A DNA stretch of 64,000 nucleotides from Sesamum alatum (Eukaryota > Streptophyta > Magnoliopsida > Lamiales > Pedaliaceae): the NCBI GenBank assembly GCA_034509735.1, contig JACGWO010000001.1, forward strand, positions 17,128,854 to 17,192,853. The letters run 5' to 3'. A model generated the notes under the pieces. The model was not told the DNA's origin. It saw nothing but the letters and a program-made list of their open reading frames with translations, and searched no databases. Both the position numbers and the translations under genes were made by a program. Below are positions 45,610-57,596 of the stretch, piece after piece (within the stretch, counting starts at the first letter, position 1; every line of letters begins with the position of its first letter).

Positions 45610-45805
45610 TGGCACAGAACGGCCCAGCCGTTGTGCCTGCCGGCCACCCACGCGCACAGGGCAGCGCGCGCGCGTGCAGGCAGTAAGCCTGCGCGCCCTG
45701 CGCTGCGCGCTGGCCTCGGCCGGCAGTGGCCGTCTGCGCACAGCGTGCACGTGCCTGTGTGCAGCATCCTCGCGCATGGGTGCCTGCGCGCGGCCACTGT
45801 CGTTC
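45610..45805. other. GC-rich block in the Copia leader
   Basis: It is a sharp island of C+G-rich sequence with CGCGCGCGCG runs, flanked by AT-rich DNA. Several short inverted motifs (GGCCGGCAGTGGCC, TGCGCGC/GCGCGCA) suggest strong RNA or DNA secondary structure. Open frames on both strands here reflect composition and match no family I know. Confidence 0.65.
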
Positions 45806-46053
45806 GATCGTAATTTTTTTTTTTCATGTTTTTCAACATCATTTCAGCACAAAAACAGTTACAATAATTCTAAAAATAAGCATGCAATATTTAGATCCTA
45901 TCTAATAAAGTAAGCATGCCAAAAGTCCATCAAATTCAAGCACTTGAATCATCATTTTATTCATACATTTATGTAATCTAACATGCCATTAAAGCCATAA
46001 AAGCAAGTAGATCATGCCAAGCACATAGATCTATGCCCCTTACATCAAACCGG

Positions 46054-46065
46054 GCTCTGATACCA
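46054..46065 (-). promoter_or_regulatory. Copia primer-binding site (initiator tRNA-Met)
   Basis: On the minus strand TGGTATCAGAGC lies two bases after the 5' LTR end, the classic sequence complementary to the 3' end of plant initiator tRNA-Met. Confidence 0.95.
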
Positions 46066-46067
46066 CT

Positions 46068-48297
46068 TGAAGGACAAGCGGATCCGCCCGGGAGCGCGAG
46101 CGAAAGCGAGAAAGCAAGAAATAGTGCGTAAATTTTAAATCTAATTTAAATAAACGAATCCCAAGTGGTGTACCCTTGGGTGCTCAACCCGGCGTTCGAT
46201 GTAGGATGTGTAAATATTAGATACGTATATTAAACACATAGGGCATAGATATATCTTAAATCAACCAAAGCGTAATAAAACCGTTACCTTTGATTGTTTA
46301 ATGTATGCTCCCGGCTACTTGTGTTGTTCCTTCTCCGGAATGCTCACGAAATCCAAGCGTATGGATTCTCCAAAGGTGATCTACACCACACCGGAAGAAA
46401 CGCACGTTCTCCTTGCTAGAAGAAAATGGGTTTATGAAGGAATCGGTTTAAGAGAGGAACACTATGAATTAGTGTTCTCTTAAACCTACTTTGTTCTTCC
46501 TCTTGATTCAAAACCAAGTGAAGAACACTAGTAGAGAGGGGGAGTGAAAACCGAGAGTTGAGAGGGAGAGGAGAGGCCGATTTTTTCTTCTTCTTTTTCC
46601 TAGAAAAAGATGAATAATGAATCACTTATGCTTGGTGTTGTATATTCTTATATATATACATAATTAATGTGATTATTGGAATGTGTCTAGGTTCATCCAA
46701 GGATGTCTAGATTCATTCCAATCAATCGCAATCAATTCTTCAATCAAGCCTACCAAAATTTATGGTATGATCAAATCATACCAAAAGGGAAGAGCTTGAT
46801 TGGAGTTGATTTGTCTCTTTCCAAAAAAGATAAGTCAACATACCACCTAGCATGAAACATGGCTGATTTTGCTTCCTCCAAGGGAGCATTTTGGCCATAT
46901 CCAGTTAAGGGAAGAAGTCCAACTTCTTCCTATTCCAAAATAGGAATTATTTCTCCTCTCGGGTCAAATTTAACGGATCGGGTTTTATCGTAATCCAATT
47001 ACGACGAACCCAACATTAAATCCAATTTAATGTCCATTTAAATTATTCCTGTTGATCTTTTAATCCAATTAAAAGATCCAACGTCTCAATGTCTCAACTT
47101 TCCATATTTAATCGAAAATCAAATTTACCGATTAAACGAAGGCTCGATACAATATCGCCCCGTCCATCCAATGGACTTTCCCTTTAGTAATCCAATTACT
47201 TATTTATCCTTTGAGATTAACTCAAAGTCAATCTCTTAACCTCCTTGGTGATTTGTGTGTGACCCTTTAGGTTCACCCTCAGCTAGACTTGGGCCCGTGT
47301 CCCAAAAGGGCCTGTTACCATGGGTGGCCGTCTAGCAACGGTCCATGGCACTAGAGACTAGGTGAATTGGCTTGAACATTTAGGTGCCGATTCTGTACGG
47401 GTACGAACCTTCCATCTACCGTCTCCGGCCTCAGTCTAGGGTATGGAATTTGGTATCGGTTCCCATCCTTGACTAGGCATCTATGCTTAATACTCGAGAC
47501 CACGTATGCTTCATTGCATCGACACAGGAAACCATTCGCTGTTCGACCAACCACTGTGGCCACAACTTTAAACAGCATGAACATGCCTCCGAGTGCATAG
47601 GAAATACCTCTGTCACATACTGACAGGGAACGGATCCTCTTCTTGGAATCCACCGTCCTCGGTACACATTCCGACTGCACTGGACAACGCTTATGATAAT
47701 CATCTTACAGAATGATCACCTCTCGCCAGATCCAAGATACAACCGTCATGTGCACGCGACTGCCATGATCCCTCAAGTCTGAGGATTACTCCCGTACTAT
47801 CGGAACCGGGGAAATCCAATCATACCGATCAAGCCTCCAAGGCTTCCATATGATGATCCTCGCGAGTCAGTCAGTTGGCTCAACCCCAGTCGACCAACCC
47901 ATAAAGATCGTGTAGGCGTCCCACGCCTGTCGCCGATAAAACACGACACTCATCCAATAAACACGACTCTTGATGCAAGTCTCAATAGGACTCTCGATTC
48001 CCTGTCTCGAGGTCCTTGACTTGGAACGTTTCAGACCCAACTCTTAATCAGTTGGTTTCATGACCACCATCGAATGCGTGGCCCAACTGCACGATTTGTT
48101 ATCCATGGTCTGTGGGCTTTGTTGCGATATAAATAAAACACTGTTTTAACAAATGTAAAATGAGCGCAACAAAGTAAGCACCAGAAGTGACGAATACTCA
48201 TTTTTATTCATTACATAATAATATTACATTTACATCGAGTTGTATAATACGTTACAAATCGCCAAACCTATTGGCTTTTTGGTCACCTATTCTAACA
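46068..48297 (-). repeat. 5' LTR of the Copia element
   Basis: This 2230-base copy is collinear with 37273-39520. It starts TGAAGGACAAGC and ends TATTCTAACA on the plus strand, directly before the right GTTAA duplication. As the 5' copy on the minus strand it would hold the promoter. Confidence 0.93.
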
Positions 48298-48302
48298 GTT
48301 AA

Positions 48303-49974
48303 ACTAAAAACATATAGAATTAAAGATTGTAATATAAAGGAAAAAAAAAAATTTTATAGAATAATATTTCAAAATTTAGAAGGTAATAAAGCATGTAAAT
48401 AATACTTTCACAATATTTAAAAGTTGATACTGAAATATAATTAAAATTAAGACCTTACAATACAAAATATTTATAATATTGTCCAATTAAATTATATTTT
48501 TATAATAATAGTCAATAAATAATTAGTTTGTAATCATTTAGTGTCAATAAATTAAAAATCAACAACATTCAAAATATAGTAAAAGAAAACATATTACATA
48601 CACAGACATAATACAACAAAATCAAGCAATAGCAATGAGACACAATAAAACCTACGAATAAAAATTGATCAATTTTATTAAAATAGAATTTCTTCTAAAA
48701 TAGAATAATGAATAAGTATCAACATTTAATTACAAATAAAAATGATCAACATGGTTAAATTAGAAGTACTATTGAAAATTTAATAATGAGCTAACTAATT
48801 GATTTTATTTCAATATTAATAGGCTAAAAACACCATGTCCCCCTCCCCCTGCATCCCCAAGACATTGACATTGGAAAAGAGTATAAGTAGTAATATAATA
48901 AATAATTTAATTTAAAATATCATCTTATTGAGTAGGAAATTAACTAACGTAATTGTAGGTCCTAACGAGACATATATAACTATTTTTATACTTTAAATAC
49001 TAAATAAAAGTTGTAATATTTGGTTCCTTGTATTAAATACACTTAACACCCACATGATATTTTCTTTTGAATATCCAGAGGAAAAGGTGTTATGGAACCA
49101 AATTGCTACTTTTTAATATTTACGAGACTGAAAGTGAGAATCCCAAAATTAATAGACCAAATTAAAATGGAAAGGATCTAAGTTACGGACTGAAAAATGC
49201 TATTTCCCCTTATGAAAATTAGAAAAGTCCAATGGTGAGTAAACATTATCACAATAACAATTAAATGTATAAAATTTTAAAATAATTATATACTAACACA
49301 TTAGTACAATTACATTTTCATACTAAGAAAATTAATAAATTTTGAGAATAAACTTAGTACAATAAAAAATAATAAATAAAAACTGAGTTAATTATGTTGA
49401 AATTAGGTAAAAAAATGATAAATAAATAAGCCAATGAGATTAATATACTTTTACATCAAGAAATTTATAAAAATAACTTAAATGTTTAAAAAGCATGAGT
49501 AATAAAGAGAATAAGAATTGATATATGAATAGAACATTATTAGATTGAAATTGCTTATGAAGATTCAACTATTCATCAATTAATTTTATTAAATTGGAAT
49601 TTCTTCTATCCAAGATAAGGAGCTTTGACTAATTACTTTTGTTTTAATATTAAATTTTCAAATAATATTATTTTATATTTTCATATTAATTGGTTTGATA
49701 CATAATAATAAAATAATCATTAGTGAATATACGAAATACAAAATTTCAATTTTGGGGAATATCATTATATTCAATAGTACCAAGTAAATTTAGAAAGTGA
49801 ATTACAAATAATAGAATTGAATAATTTCCTCATGAATTTAAATAATTAATATCAATTTATTTCAAAATATAATTACATAATACTAATGTTTCAATGAAAA
49901 AAATATGAATAAATATCATGAACTTAACATGAATAATATATTTACTTATAAAAATATATTTGTGCACGTGCGAG
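48303..49974. other. AT-rich spacer, no gene recognised
   Basis: Very AT-rich, without a convincing frame. It ends with the GTGCACGTGC palindrome discussed for the Helitron-like insertion. Confidence 0.6.
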
Positions 49975-50049
49975 TATACTATAAAAACTCATATTTTTTG
50001 CTAAAAATTTCATTTTTTTTACTCATAAAGAAAATAAATTAATAAAGCC

Positions 50050-50981
50050 TGTAGACAAATAAATTTTGCAGCCAATCAAATGACGACAAGTGGAAAAATA
50101 TATATTATTTATCAATTATATTTTATTTTTCTATTTATATTTTGAAATTTACTAAATTAATTCCAAATATAAAATAGTTAAATTAATTGATATTTTAATA
50201 TATATTTCGTCATCAAATCAACGGTCGACACGTGTCAAATTGAGGTGTTCCAGCCAATCAAATCAAGACAAATATTTTTCATATTATCTCTTCAAAAGAA
50301 TACAAAAATTAAAGAGATAATATCGAAATTGACCAATCATGTCTTCCCAAATATTTAATGTATTTATCTCTTTAAATCAAAATAAAGAGATAATACAAAA
50401 TAAGTGTGCAAGTTCACCACAGCTCTACATCTTTGACAACTATATAAAGGGGTCAGTGGAACTCATTCAAAACACACACACATACAAGCAAGAGAGCATT
50501 CAAAAAGTCCCGAAATCCTCTCAAGCACAAATCAAGGAAGATCCATAGCGTTCTAGGCAAGATTCAAGGCGTTCGTCGCGGGAATCATCCAAAATCAACA
50601 TTTAATTTGACAAGAAGTCCGAAGACCGGCGAATTAACATTATCAAGACAGAAATCTACCTTGGCGGAAGATCAAAGTCTCAAATCCACCAAGAAATATT
50701 CAAGTTCAAGAAGAACATCTCCAAGTTCATAGCGTTTGATCCGGGAATAAGTCAACAACCCCTGAATTAACGTTATTCAAAGTCAAGGTTAACGTCAAAG
50801 GAGATCAAACGTCAAAGTTTCACCTTTGAGATTGCCAAAATCAAAGATCACATTCGTGAAGAGAAGAATCAGAGGTTTTCAAGTAGAGATTTTGCACCCA
50901 CGAATATTCAACCAATTCAAGAAATTCATTTGTACTATTTTCTTGTTTCGATAAAATCAGGAACACGAAAATTTGTTTACA
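50050..50981 (+). repeat. 5' LTR of the Tat element
   Basis: It starts TGTAGACAAATAAATTTTGC and ends TTTGTTTACA. It carries a TATA box (TATATAAAGG at 50441), so transcripts would start near 50470. It aligns with 62308-63234, with roughly 4 percent difference in the first 200 bases by eye. Confidence 0.93.
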
Positions 50982-51005
50982 AATTTTGGCATGCCCGGTG
51001 GGACC
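50982..51005 (+). promoter_or_regulatory. Primer-binding region of the Tat element
   Basis: TTTTGGCATGCCCGGTGGGAC directly follows the 5' LTR. TGGC.(C/T)GCCCGGTGGGAC is the usual primer-binding form in this group. I have not assigned the priming tRNA. Confidence 0.7.
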
Positions 51006-51051
51006 GCTCTACCTCTCATCTCTTCCCTTCAACAAAGTCTGAAGTATTTCA

Positions 51052-52250
51052 ATGGACAGTCTAAGAAAAGTTGCAAAGACGGTGAAATCCAGACTCGCCA
51101 CATCGAAATCTTCAAGTTCAAGTACCAAGAGTCTCGGTGTTAGTACGAGAAGTATGTCAAAAAAACTTAAAGAACCTTCCCAGATGATTCCTCTCGTTGA
51201 GTCTGCTCAGAAGGACACCTTCATACCTAGCCATGCAAGTGAAGAAGACGAAGATAAATCTCCTCCGTCCTCTCCTCACTCCGTGTCTAGCTACTCCTTC
51301 ACAACGAATGTGGCCCCAATCATGGTGACGAATGCCACAACCTTAGAAGAGCAGATCGCAAGTCTGATAAGGGCTATCGTGGGACTCACCAAGCATGTCC
51401 AGGAGCAAGATGCCCAAATTGCTAGGTTGATCAACAAGCCAGACAAAGTTGACACAAGTCATATAAGGGTGAAACAAATTGAGGCTCACGATAAAGAAGA
51501 GGCATCTGCAAGACAACATTATACCGAGAAGGATAAGTCTACAAAAGAGCTTCAGATCTCATCTGATGGACTGATTCTAGTGGACCGACTCAAAGAATTC
51601 ATTGAAGGAACCATCAGAAGCAAGATCAAGGGAACCTCAAGATCGTCCTTTACTTACACAAAGCCATATACTCAAAGAATTGATCATCTGAAGATGCCAA
51701 TCGGCTATCAACCTCCCAAGTTCCAGCAATTCGATGGTAAAGACAATCCTAAGCAACACGTCGCCCACTTCATCAAAACATGCAACAATGCTGGAACATA
51801 TGGCGATCATCTAGTCAAACAGTTTGTTCGATCACTGAAAGGCAACGCATTTGATTGGTATACTGATTTGGAAGCCGGTTCAATTGATGGATGGGACCAA
51901 CTAGAACAAGAATTCCTGAATCGCTTCTATAGCACTCGGCGCACTGTCAGCATGATTGAGCTTACAAATTCTCACCAGTGGAAGGACGAACCAGTTATCG
52001 ATTATATTAATAGGTGGAGGAATCTGAGCCTCAACTGCAATGATTGATTATCTGAAGCTTCCGCCATTGAGATGTGCATTCAAGGGATGCATTGGGGTCT
52101 TCGGTATATTCTTCAAGGAATTCTACCTAGATCATTTGAAGATTTATCCACTCGAGCACATGATATGGAGTTAAGTATGACAGCGAGTGGAGTAGAAGGG
52201 CCACCTATCCAAGAGCCCCGTAGAACCAAGGAAAGGTAAGAAATCAAGAA
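51052..52250 (+). pseudogene. Tat gag
   Basis: From the ATG at 51052 the frame is open for 331 codons. It has a basic Ser-rich N-terminus, then PIGYQPPKFQQFDGKDNPK and HVAHFIKTCNNAGTYGD. These are followed by LVKQFVRSLKGNAFDWYTD and LEQEFLNRFYSTRRTVSM, the plant Gypsy gag core. A TGA at 52045, where related elements have Arg, stops it. The frame continues beyond with [18 protein letters not shown] and AHDMELSM. Gag builds the particle. This copy has one nonsense change, apparently CGA to TGA. Confidence 0.87.
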
Positions 52251-53529
52251 AGGGGGCAAACCTTTTTCAAAACCTCCAAGCAAGGAATCGATGGCAGTGA
52301 ATGTAGTGCCACTCAAGCTTAGGAGCGCAACAAAAGACAACATTACCTCGAAGCAAAATGCTCCTTACGCGAGACCGCAAAAAAAGCTAACTTTGAAAGA
52401 AATGCAAGCAAAGCAATATCTTTTCCTTGATTCCGATGTCCCCGACATATTTGATGACTTGTTGGAGGCTAACCTCATTGAACTACCCAAAGCAAAACGA
52501 CCTGAAGAAGTTGAACGAATAGATGACCCAAAATATTGCTTTAATCAAGGAGGGCAAAGGGCTGTCGACATTATAAGGATGGAGTTGTTGATGGACGATA
52601 TGGCGTCAACCACACTATTCCATGTTATAGACGCTAAGACTTCTTACAACATGCTTCTTGGCCAACCTTGGTTGCATGAAAATTCCATGGTCCCCTCAAC
52701 GTGGCATCAATGCTTCAAATACTGCCGCAATGGTGTAGTGAAAAGGGTACTCGATGATACCAAGCCTTTAACCCAAGTTGAGTCGCACTTCGCCGACGCC
52801 AAGTACTATGTTGAAACTGCCAAAAGAGGAAAAGAGATTTCGGCCTCAGAAAAACCAAAATCACATGACAATCAAAGCATGAGGAGAAACGAGCAGCCCG
52901 CTATTGAGGCCGGATTTTCAGAGAGTTTGACTTTACCATTGACTCAAGTCAACACGAAGCAACTATCGAAACCGCTACTCGAAGGATTTGTGTCCTCAAC
53001 CCAAAAAGAAGAAGAGAGACATGAAGCGTTGGCTATAGATGGAGAAGGGTATGATCCTAAGGCCTTCAAACTGCTAGTTAAAGCCGGGTATAATCCACAA
53101 GAAAGATTAGCCCTTGGAAAGCTTCCTCCCGAAGCCACCAACAAGAAGCTCCATGGACTCAACGCCACCCAAGTGATGTTAAAGGAAAAAGGGCATGTAG
53201 TCCCAGATTCACGTGTGGGTCTTGGCTTTATCCCTCCTAAGCCTATCTGCATCGTCATAAAAAGGGCCAGCAGCAACCATGTCAGTGAAAGTCTCTCTTC
53301 AACAGAAAATGACCAAGGGGAAGAAAATCCTCGAGAGTCTGTCTTCAACAGACTTGGCACGCATAAAAGAATGGTGCATAGAAAGACCAACAATCAATCT
53401 GTCTTTGATAGACTTGGTCCGCGAAAAAGAATGATGTACCAAAAGAAAGCCATGTCCAAGGTGGCTACACAATCGAAGGAAAACATCACATCCTCACAAA
53501 ACTTAGAAGATCGGTTCCTTCCAGAATGA
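52251..53529 (+). pseudogene. Gag end fused to protease remnant and linker
   Basis: The frame 52291-53529 is open for 412 codons. It begins with the gag end (LTLKEMQAKQYLFLDSDVP, then DDPKYC). It then jumps to FNQGGQRAVDIIRMELLMD and SYNMLLGQPWLHENSMVPS, the C-terminal half of the protease region. The zinc knuckle and the protease active-site motif that should lie between are absent, so an in-frame deletion has removed them. Downstream are two VF(D/N)RLG...KRM repeats, usual in the linker before RT. The frame ends at 53529. Confidence 0.8.
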
Positions 53530-55290
53530 GACGCCACACAACTCTAGACATATCATGTGGCAGAGTCTTGAAGGTTAAAACAAGAACAATGGTCTTCACA
53601 CAAGTTCAACTTGATGATAAGGATGACAGAGAAAGCGTTGCATCATCGAATTATATTGACGAAGTGCTGAAGAAGATATCGCTCTAGCCCATCACATCAC
53701 CTTAATTGAAAATGAGGAGGTTGAAGAAGAAGATGCTGAAGACGCTCCTCTAGAACTTGAGGAAGACATTAAAGCCACCGTTGACGAGTTGAAAGAAGTC
53801 AATCTAGGTAATGCCGAAGATCCCAGGACAATTTACACAAGTGCCTCTCTAAACTCAGAAGAAGATAAAGGCTTATGTCGCGCTACTCCATGAGTATAAA
53901 GACGTATTTGCATGGTCATACAAAGAAATGCCCGGGCTAGATCCAAAAGTAGCTGTGCACCACTTATCCGTAAAGAAGGGGGCTCGTCCTGTCAAACAAG
54001 CTCAACGTAGGTTTCGACCTGAGTTAATCCCATTGATTGAATGTGAGGTAAACAAACTTATTGAAGTTGGTTTTATTCGAGAAAAAGTATCCTACGTGGA
54101 TCTCCAACATCGTGCCCGTGAGGAAGAAGAATGGGCAGATACGAGTATGTGTTGACTTCAGGGACTTGAATAATGCATGTCCCAAGGATGACTTCCCATT
54201 ACCTATCGCTGAGTTAATGATAGACGCCACTACATGTCATGAAACCCTATCTTTCATGGATGGATCATCCGGATATAACCAAATACGTATGGCACCAGCG
54301 GATGAGGAATTGACAACATTTTGCACTCCAAAAGGTATATGTTGCTACAAAGTCATGCCTTTCGGATTAAAAAACTCCGACGCCATATATCAAATGGAGA
54401 TGCAAAAGATCTTCGACGACATGCTCCACAAGAATGTAGAATGTTACGTTGACGACTTGGTCTTGAAATCAAAGAAATGAGAGGATTATCTTCATGACTT
54501 GAGAAAGATTTTTGAACGTTTGAGAAGATACCAACTAAAGATGAATCCCTCCAAGTGTGCATTCGGAGTTACATCCGGAAAATTCCTTTGGTTCATCGTT
54601 CGTCAACGGGGTATAGAGATTGAGCAAGCCAAGATTGATGCCATTTTGAGAATGCCAGAACCTAGGAATGTCCATGAGCTCAAGAGTTTGCAAGGAAGGC
54701 TCGCGTATCTTCGGAGGTTCATTTCAAATCTAGCAGGCCGTTGTCAACCATTCAGTCGTCTAATGAAGAAAGATGTGCCCTTCGAATGGGATGAGACTTG
54801 TGATAAAGCGTTCAGAAGCATAAAATCCTACTTGATGAAGCCTCCGGTGTTGGTTGCACCCGTCCCCGGACGCCCCTTAATTCTGTATGTCGCTGCTTAA
54901 GAGCGCTCCGTGGGAATCTTACTTGCCCAGAAAAATAATGAGGGGAAAGAAAATGCTTTATACTATTTAAGTAGAACAATGACACCAAACGAGCTCAATT
55001 ATTCACCTATCGAAAAGCTTTGTTTGGCGCTCATCTTCGCAATCTAAAAGTTGAAGCATTACTTTCAGTCACACAGTGTCCATCTGGTCTCAAAAGCAAA
55101 TCCTCTGAAATATGTCATGGCAAAGCCAGTGCTGTCTGAAAGACTCGCAAGATGGTATCTTCAGCTGCAACAATTCGAGATCACATACGTTCCTCAAAAG
55201 ACTGTGAAGGGACAAACTTTAGCAGACTTTCTAGCCGATCACCCCATGCCTGCCGAGTGGGAATTGTCTGACGACTTGCCTGATGAAGAT
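53530..55290 (+). pseudogene. Tat reverse transcriptase and first RNase H
   Basis: EYKDVFAWSYKEMPGLDP opens RT at about 53890. After a frameshift near 54095 it continues YPTWISNIVPVRKKNGQIR, CVDFRDLNNACPKDDFPLP and SFMDGSSGYNQIRM. The catalytic block VECYVDDLVLKSKK is intact. TGA at 54478 and TAA at 54898 and 55046 stand where related elements have sense codons. RNase H follows with RSVGILLAQKNNEGK, YLSRTMTPNELNYSPIEK and KLKHYFQSHSVHLVSK. Several changes fit C-to-T decay. Confidence 0.9.
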
Positions 55291-55700
55291 GTCTTTCTGA
55301 TTGAAGTTACGCCCCCTGGAAAATATACTTTGATGGAGCTGCCCATAGAGAAGGAGTCGGGGCTGTAGTTGTCTTTGTCACGTCAGAAAGGGAAGTCCTG
55401 CCTTATTCCTTCACTTTAACCCAGAGCTGTTCAAATAATATGGCGGAATATCAAGATCTAATCCTCGGATTGGAAATGGCAGTGGACATAAAGCAACGAC
55501 ACCTGAAAGTATATGGAGACTCTCAGTTAGTGATCAATCAGCTCCTCGGTCTCTACGAAGTCAAAAAGCCTGAGTTGCTTCCATACTATAATTACGCAAG
55601 AAGGCTGATAGGATGGCTAGGAGTTGTAGAACTTGAGCACCTGCCTAGAAAGGATAATAAACAAGCTGATGCGTTGGCTAAGCTTGCTTGAACCCTTTCG
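55291..55700 (+). pseudogene. Second (archaeal-type) RNase H of the Tat element
   Basis: In the frame of MAEYQ (55440-55691), the upstream sequence reads YFDGAAHREGVGAVVV. Then come NNMAEYQDLILGLEMAV, KVYGDSQLVINQLLG and LPRKDNKQADALAKLA, giving the D-E-D set of a complete second RNase H. The domain itself is open, but a frameshift near 55310 cuts it off from the first RNase H and a TGA ends it before integrase. A second RNase H is what separates Tat elements from other plant Gypsy lineages. Confidence 0.88.
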
Positions 55701-57056
55701 ATGACCGATAAGGAAACGCGCATACCGATATGTAAGAATTGGGTTATACCACCGGTCTTCAGTGATGATGAGGATGACACATTCCAAGAAGAAGAAAATC
55801 ATGTCATGGAGGTTTTCGAAATTGAAGAGAAAGATTGGCGACAACCACTCGTTGATTACTTGAAGTACAGGAACTTACCCGACGATCTACGACGAACGGC
55901 TCGAAATTCGGCGCGGGCATCTCGCTTTATCTACTTCAAAGACACGCTCTATAGACGCCCTTTTGATGGTATTTACGTTGCCTAAATGATGATGAGCAAG
56001 TATAAGCTATGGAAGAAGCCCACTATGGAATTTGTGGTGCCCACCAATCCGGACCAAAGCTGCACTTTCGTATAAAAAGGATGCGTTATTACTGGCGTAC
56101 AATGGTTAAGGACTGCATGGACTATGCAAGGAGATGTCAAGCCTGTCAAATTCACGCCAATTTTATCGACCAACCACCCAAGCTATTGCACCCTACTGTA
56201 GCTTCATGGCCCTTCGATGCTTGGGGTTTGGATCTTGTGGGACCCCTGACAAAGTCCTCCGGTGGTCACTTATATATCTTGGCAGCAATTGACTACTTCT
56301 CTAAATGGGCTGAAGTAGTCCCCCTCAAAGAAGTGAAGAAAGAGAATGTTGCTGATTTCATACGTACACACATCATATATCACTACGGAGTGCCTAGGTA
56401 TATCATCACTGATAATGGAAAACCCTTCTGTAACAGCTTGATAGACAAATTGTGTCAGAAGTTTGGATTAAATCAAAGAAACTCTTCTATGTACTATGCC
56501 GCTGCCAACGGCCTTGCTGAAGCTTTTAACAAAACCCTGTGCAACCTATTGAAGAAAATGGTGACCAAGTCAAAAGGGGATTGGCATGAGAGAATTGGAG
56601 AAGCTCTATGGGCGTATAGAACCATCGTCAGAATGCCTATGCAAGCAACTCCTTATGCCCTAGTTTATGGAGTTGAGGCAGTCCCTCTCACTTTAGCAAC
56701 AAATCCCTTCATTAAGGATGGCAATACAAGAAGGGCTTACTGAAGAAGAAAACGCTCGAATACGGCTTGAAGAGCTAGAAGCTCTCGATGAGAAGAGATT
56801 GGAAGCACAATAGAGGCTTGAGTGTTATCAAGCCCGATTATCTAAGGCATTCAATAAAAAGGTCTGCCTGCGCTCTTTTCAAGTAAGGAGGCCTATAATC
56901 ACAACGCATCGAATGGGCAACAAGTTCTTGCCAAAATGGGATGGTCCGTATATCGTCAAAGAGGTCTACACAAATGGTACATATAAGCTGGTTGCTGAAG
57001 ACGACTTGAGAATAGGCCCGATAAATGGAAAGTTCTTGAAGCGGTATTACGCTTGA
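55701..57056 (+). pseudogene. Tat integrase
   Basis: WRQPLVDYLKYRNLPDD and FKDTLYRRPFDGIYV lead in. HYGICGAHQSGPKL with CMDYARRCQACQIH is the zinc-binding HHCC domain. The core has FDAWGLDLVGPL (Asp), YGVPRYIITDNGKPF (Asp) and AANGLAEAFNKTLCNLLKK (Glu). After a shift near 56735 the C-terminus closes with FLPKWDGPYIVKEVY and NGKFLKRYYA at 57056. Stops near 55984 and 56812 inactivate it. An A-rich stretch (57055-57135) follows. Confidence 0.9.
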
Positions 57057-57135
57057 AAAAAAAAACAACAAAAACAAAAAAAAAGGAAAAAAAAAATAGA
57101 AGAAAGAAGAAACAAAGAAAAAAGAGAAAAAAAAG

Positions 57136-57596
57136 ACTCCTGGCCCGCATGAGTATAAACTGTGAACGACCCTTCCCTCTCCAAGCAAATATTTTGTACC
57201 CCTGAACTACGAATTGACTTGATCCTCTTGATGAGGGACGTAGGCAGCTTAGATATTCTAAGTTCAGTCATAACACTTAAATGAGTTTTATTCCTCTTAT
57301 GAAGTCGTCGAGAGTGGAAATACTCAAACATGCTCAAAGATTGCAAGATAGAAAGAAAAGAAAAAGCTTCTATTACGTAATCTCAAAGAAACGTTGGAGT
57401 TCATAACATAGAACAAAGAAAAGGGAAATCAAATGCGATAAAATATAAGGTCCTAAGCAAATCTCAAGCAAAGGGACGCAAATCCTTCAACCCTTCCTTG
57501 AGGGCTTCCAAGTGTGTCCTTGAAGCCTCCAAACTCGCAACTACTTCATCGTTGAGGGGGGTGGTATTCTCAAGCGCTGCAATTTCCTCCACAATT
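57136..57596. other. Tat spacer between integrase and the antisense gene
   Basis: No gene is recognised. It may hold the 3' UTR of the antisense gene. Confidence 0.5.

Larger units (their letters stand above)
43439..46067 (-). other. Copia leader region between 5' LTR and gag
   Basis: This 2.6-kb stretch includes the hAT insertion (43796-44550), a GC-rich block (45610-45800), and otherwise AT-rich leader sequence. I see no gene. Confidence 0.6.
37273..48297 (-). mobile_element. Complete but inactive Ty1/Copia element (Tork/TAR-like)
   Basis: Its LTRs are 37273-39520 (3') and 46068-48297 (5'), and it is flanked by a perfect GTTAA duplication (37268-37272 and 48298-48302). The minus-strand order is gag, protease, integrase, reverse transcriptase, RNase H, the Copia order. 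The primer-binding site is the initiator-tRNA-Met type. The LTRs differ at about 6 positions in their first 155 bases. A 755-bp hAT element sits in the long leader between the 5' LTR and gag. Stops and frameshifts in every domain make it non-autonomous. The lineage name is from remembered RT and RNase H motifs. Confidence 0.93.
36390..49974. mobile_element. Candidate Helitron-like insertion in block R2, containing the Copia element
   Basis: The repeat unit in R1 reads GAACAAATATACTATAAAAA at about 22789-22808. In R2 the unit is split: GAACAAA ends at 36389 and TATACTATAAAAA resumes at 49975. The insert begins TCTACACTCTATATAAATG, like plant Helitron 5' ends, lies between A and T, makes no target duplication, and ends near a short GC palindrome (GTGCACGTGC, 49961-49971). 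A clear CTRR terminus is missing, so the class is tentative. Without the Copia element it would be about 2.55 kb of AT-rich non-coding DNA. Confidence 0.4.

Noticed and set aside
45528..45913. Overlapping 104-116 codon frames on both strands
   Set aside because: They reflect the high GC content of the leader island and resemble no known protein.
46054..46065. tRNA-like match near the Copia LTR
   Set aside because: It is only the primer-binding complement to a tRNA end; there is no tRNA gene here, and I found none in the window.
46301..46483. 60-codon frame inside the Copia 5' LTR
   Set aside because: It lies in an LTR, is only partly kept in the other LTR, and has no gene context.
55592..55844. 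Minus-strand frames opposite the second RNase H and integrase
   Set aside because: They are shadows of the plus-strand pol coding sequence.
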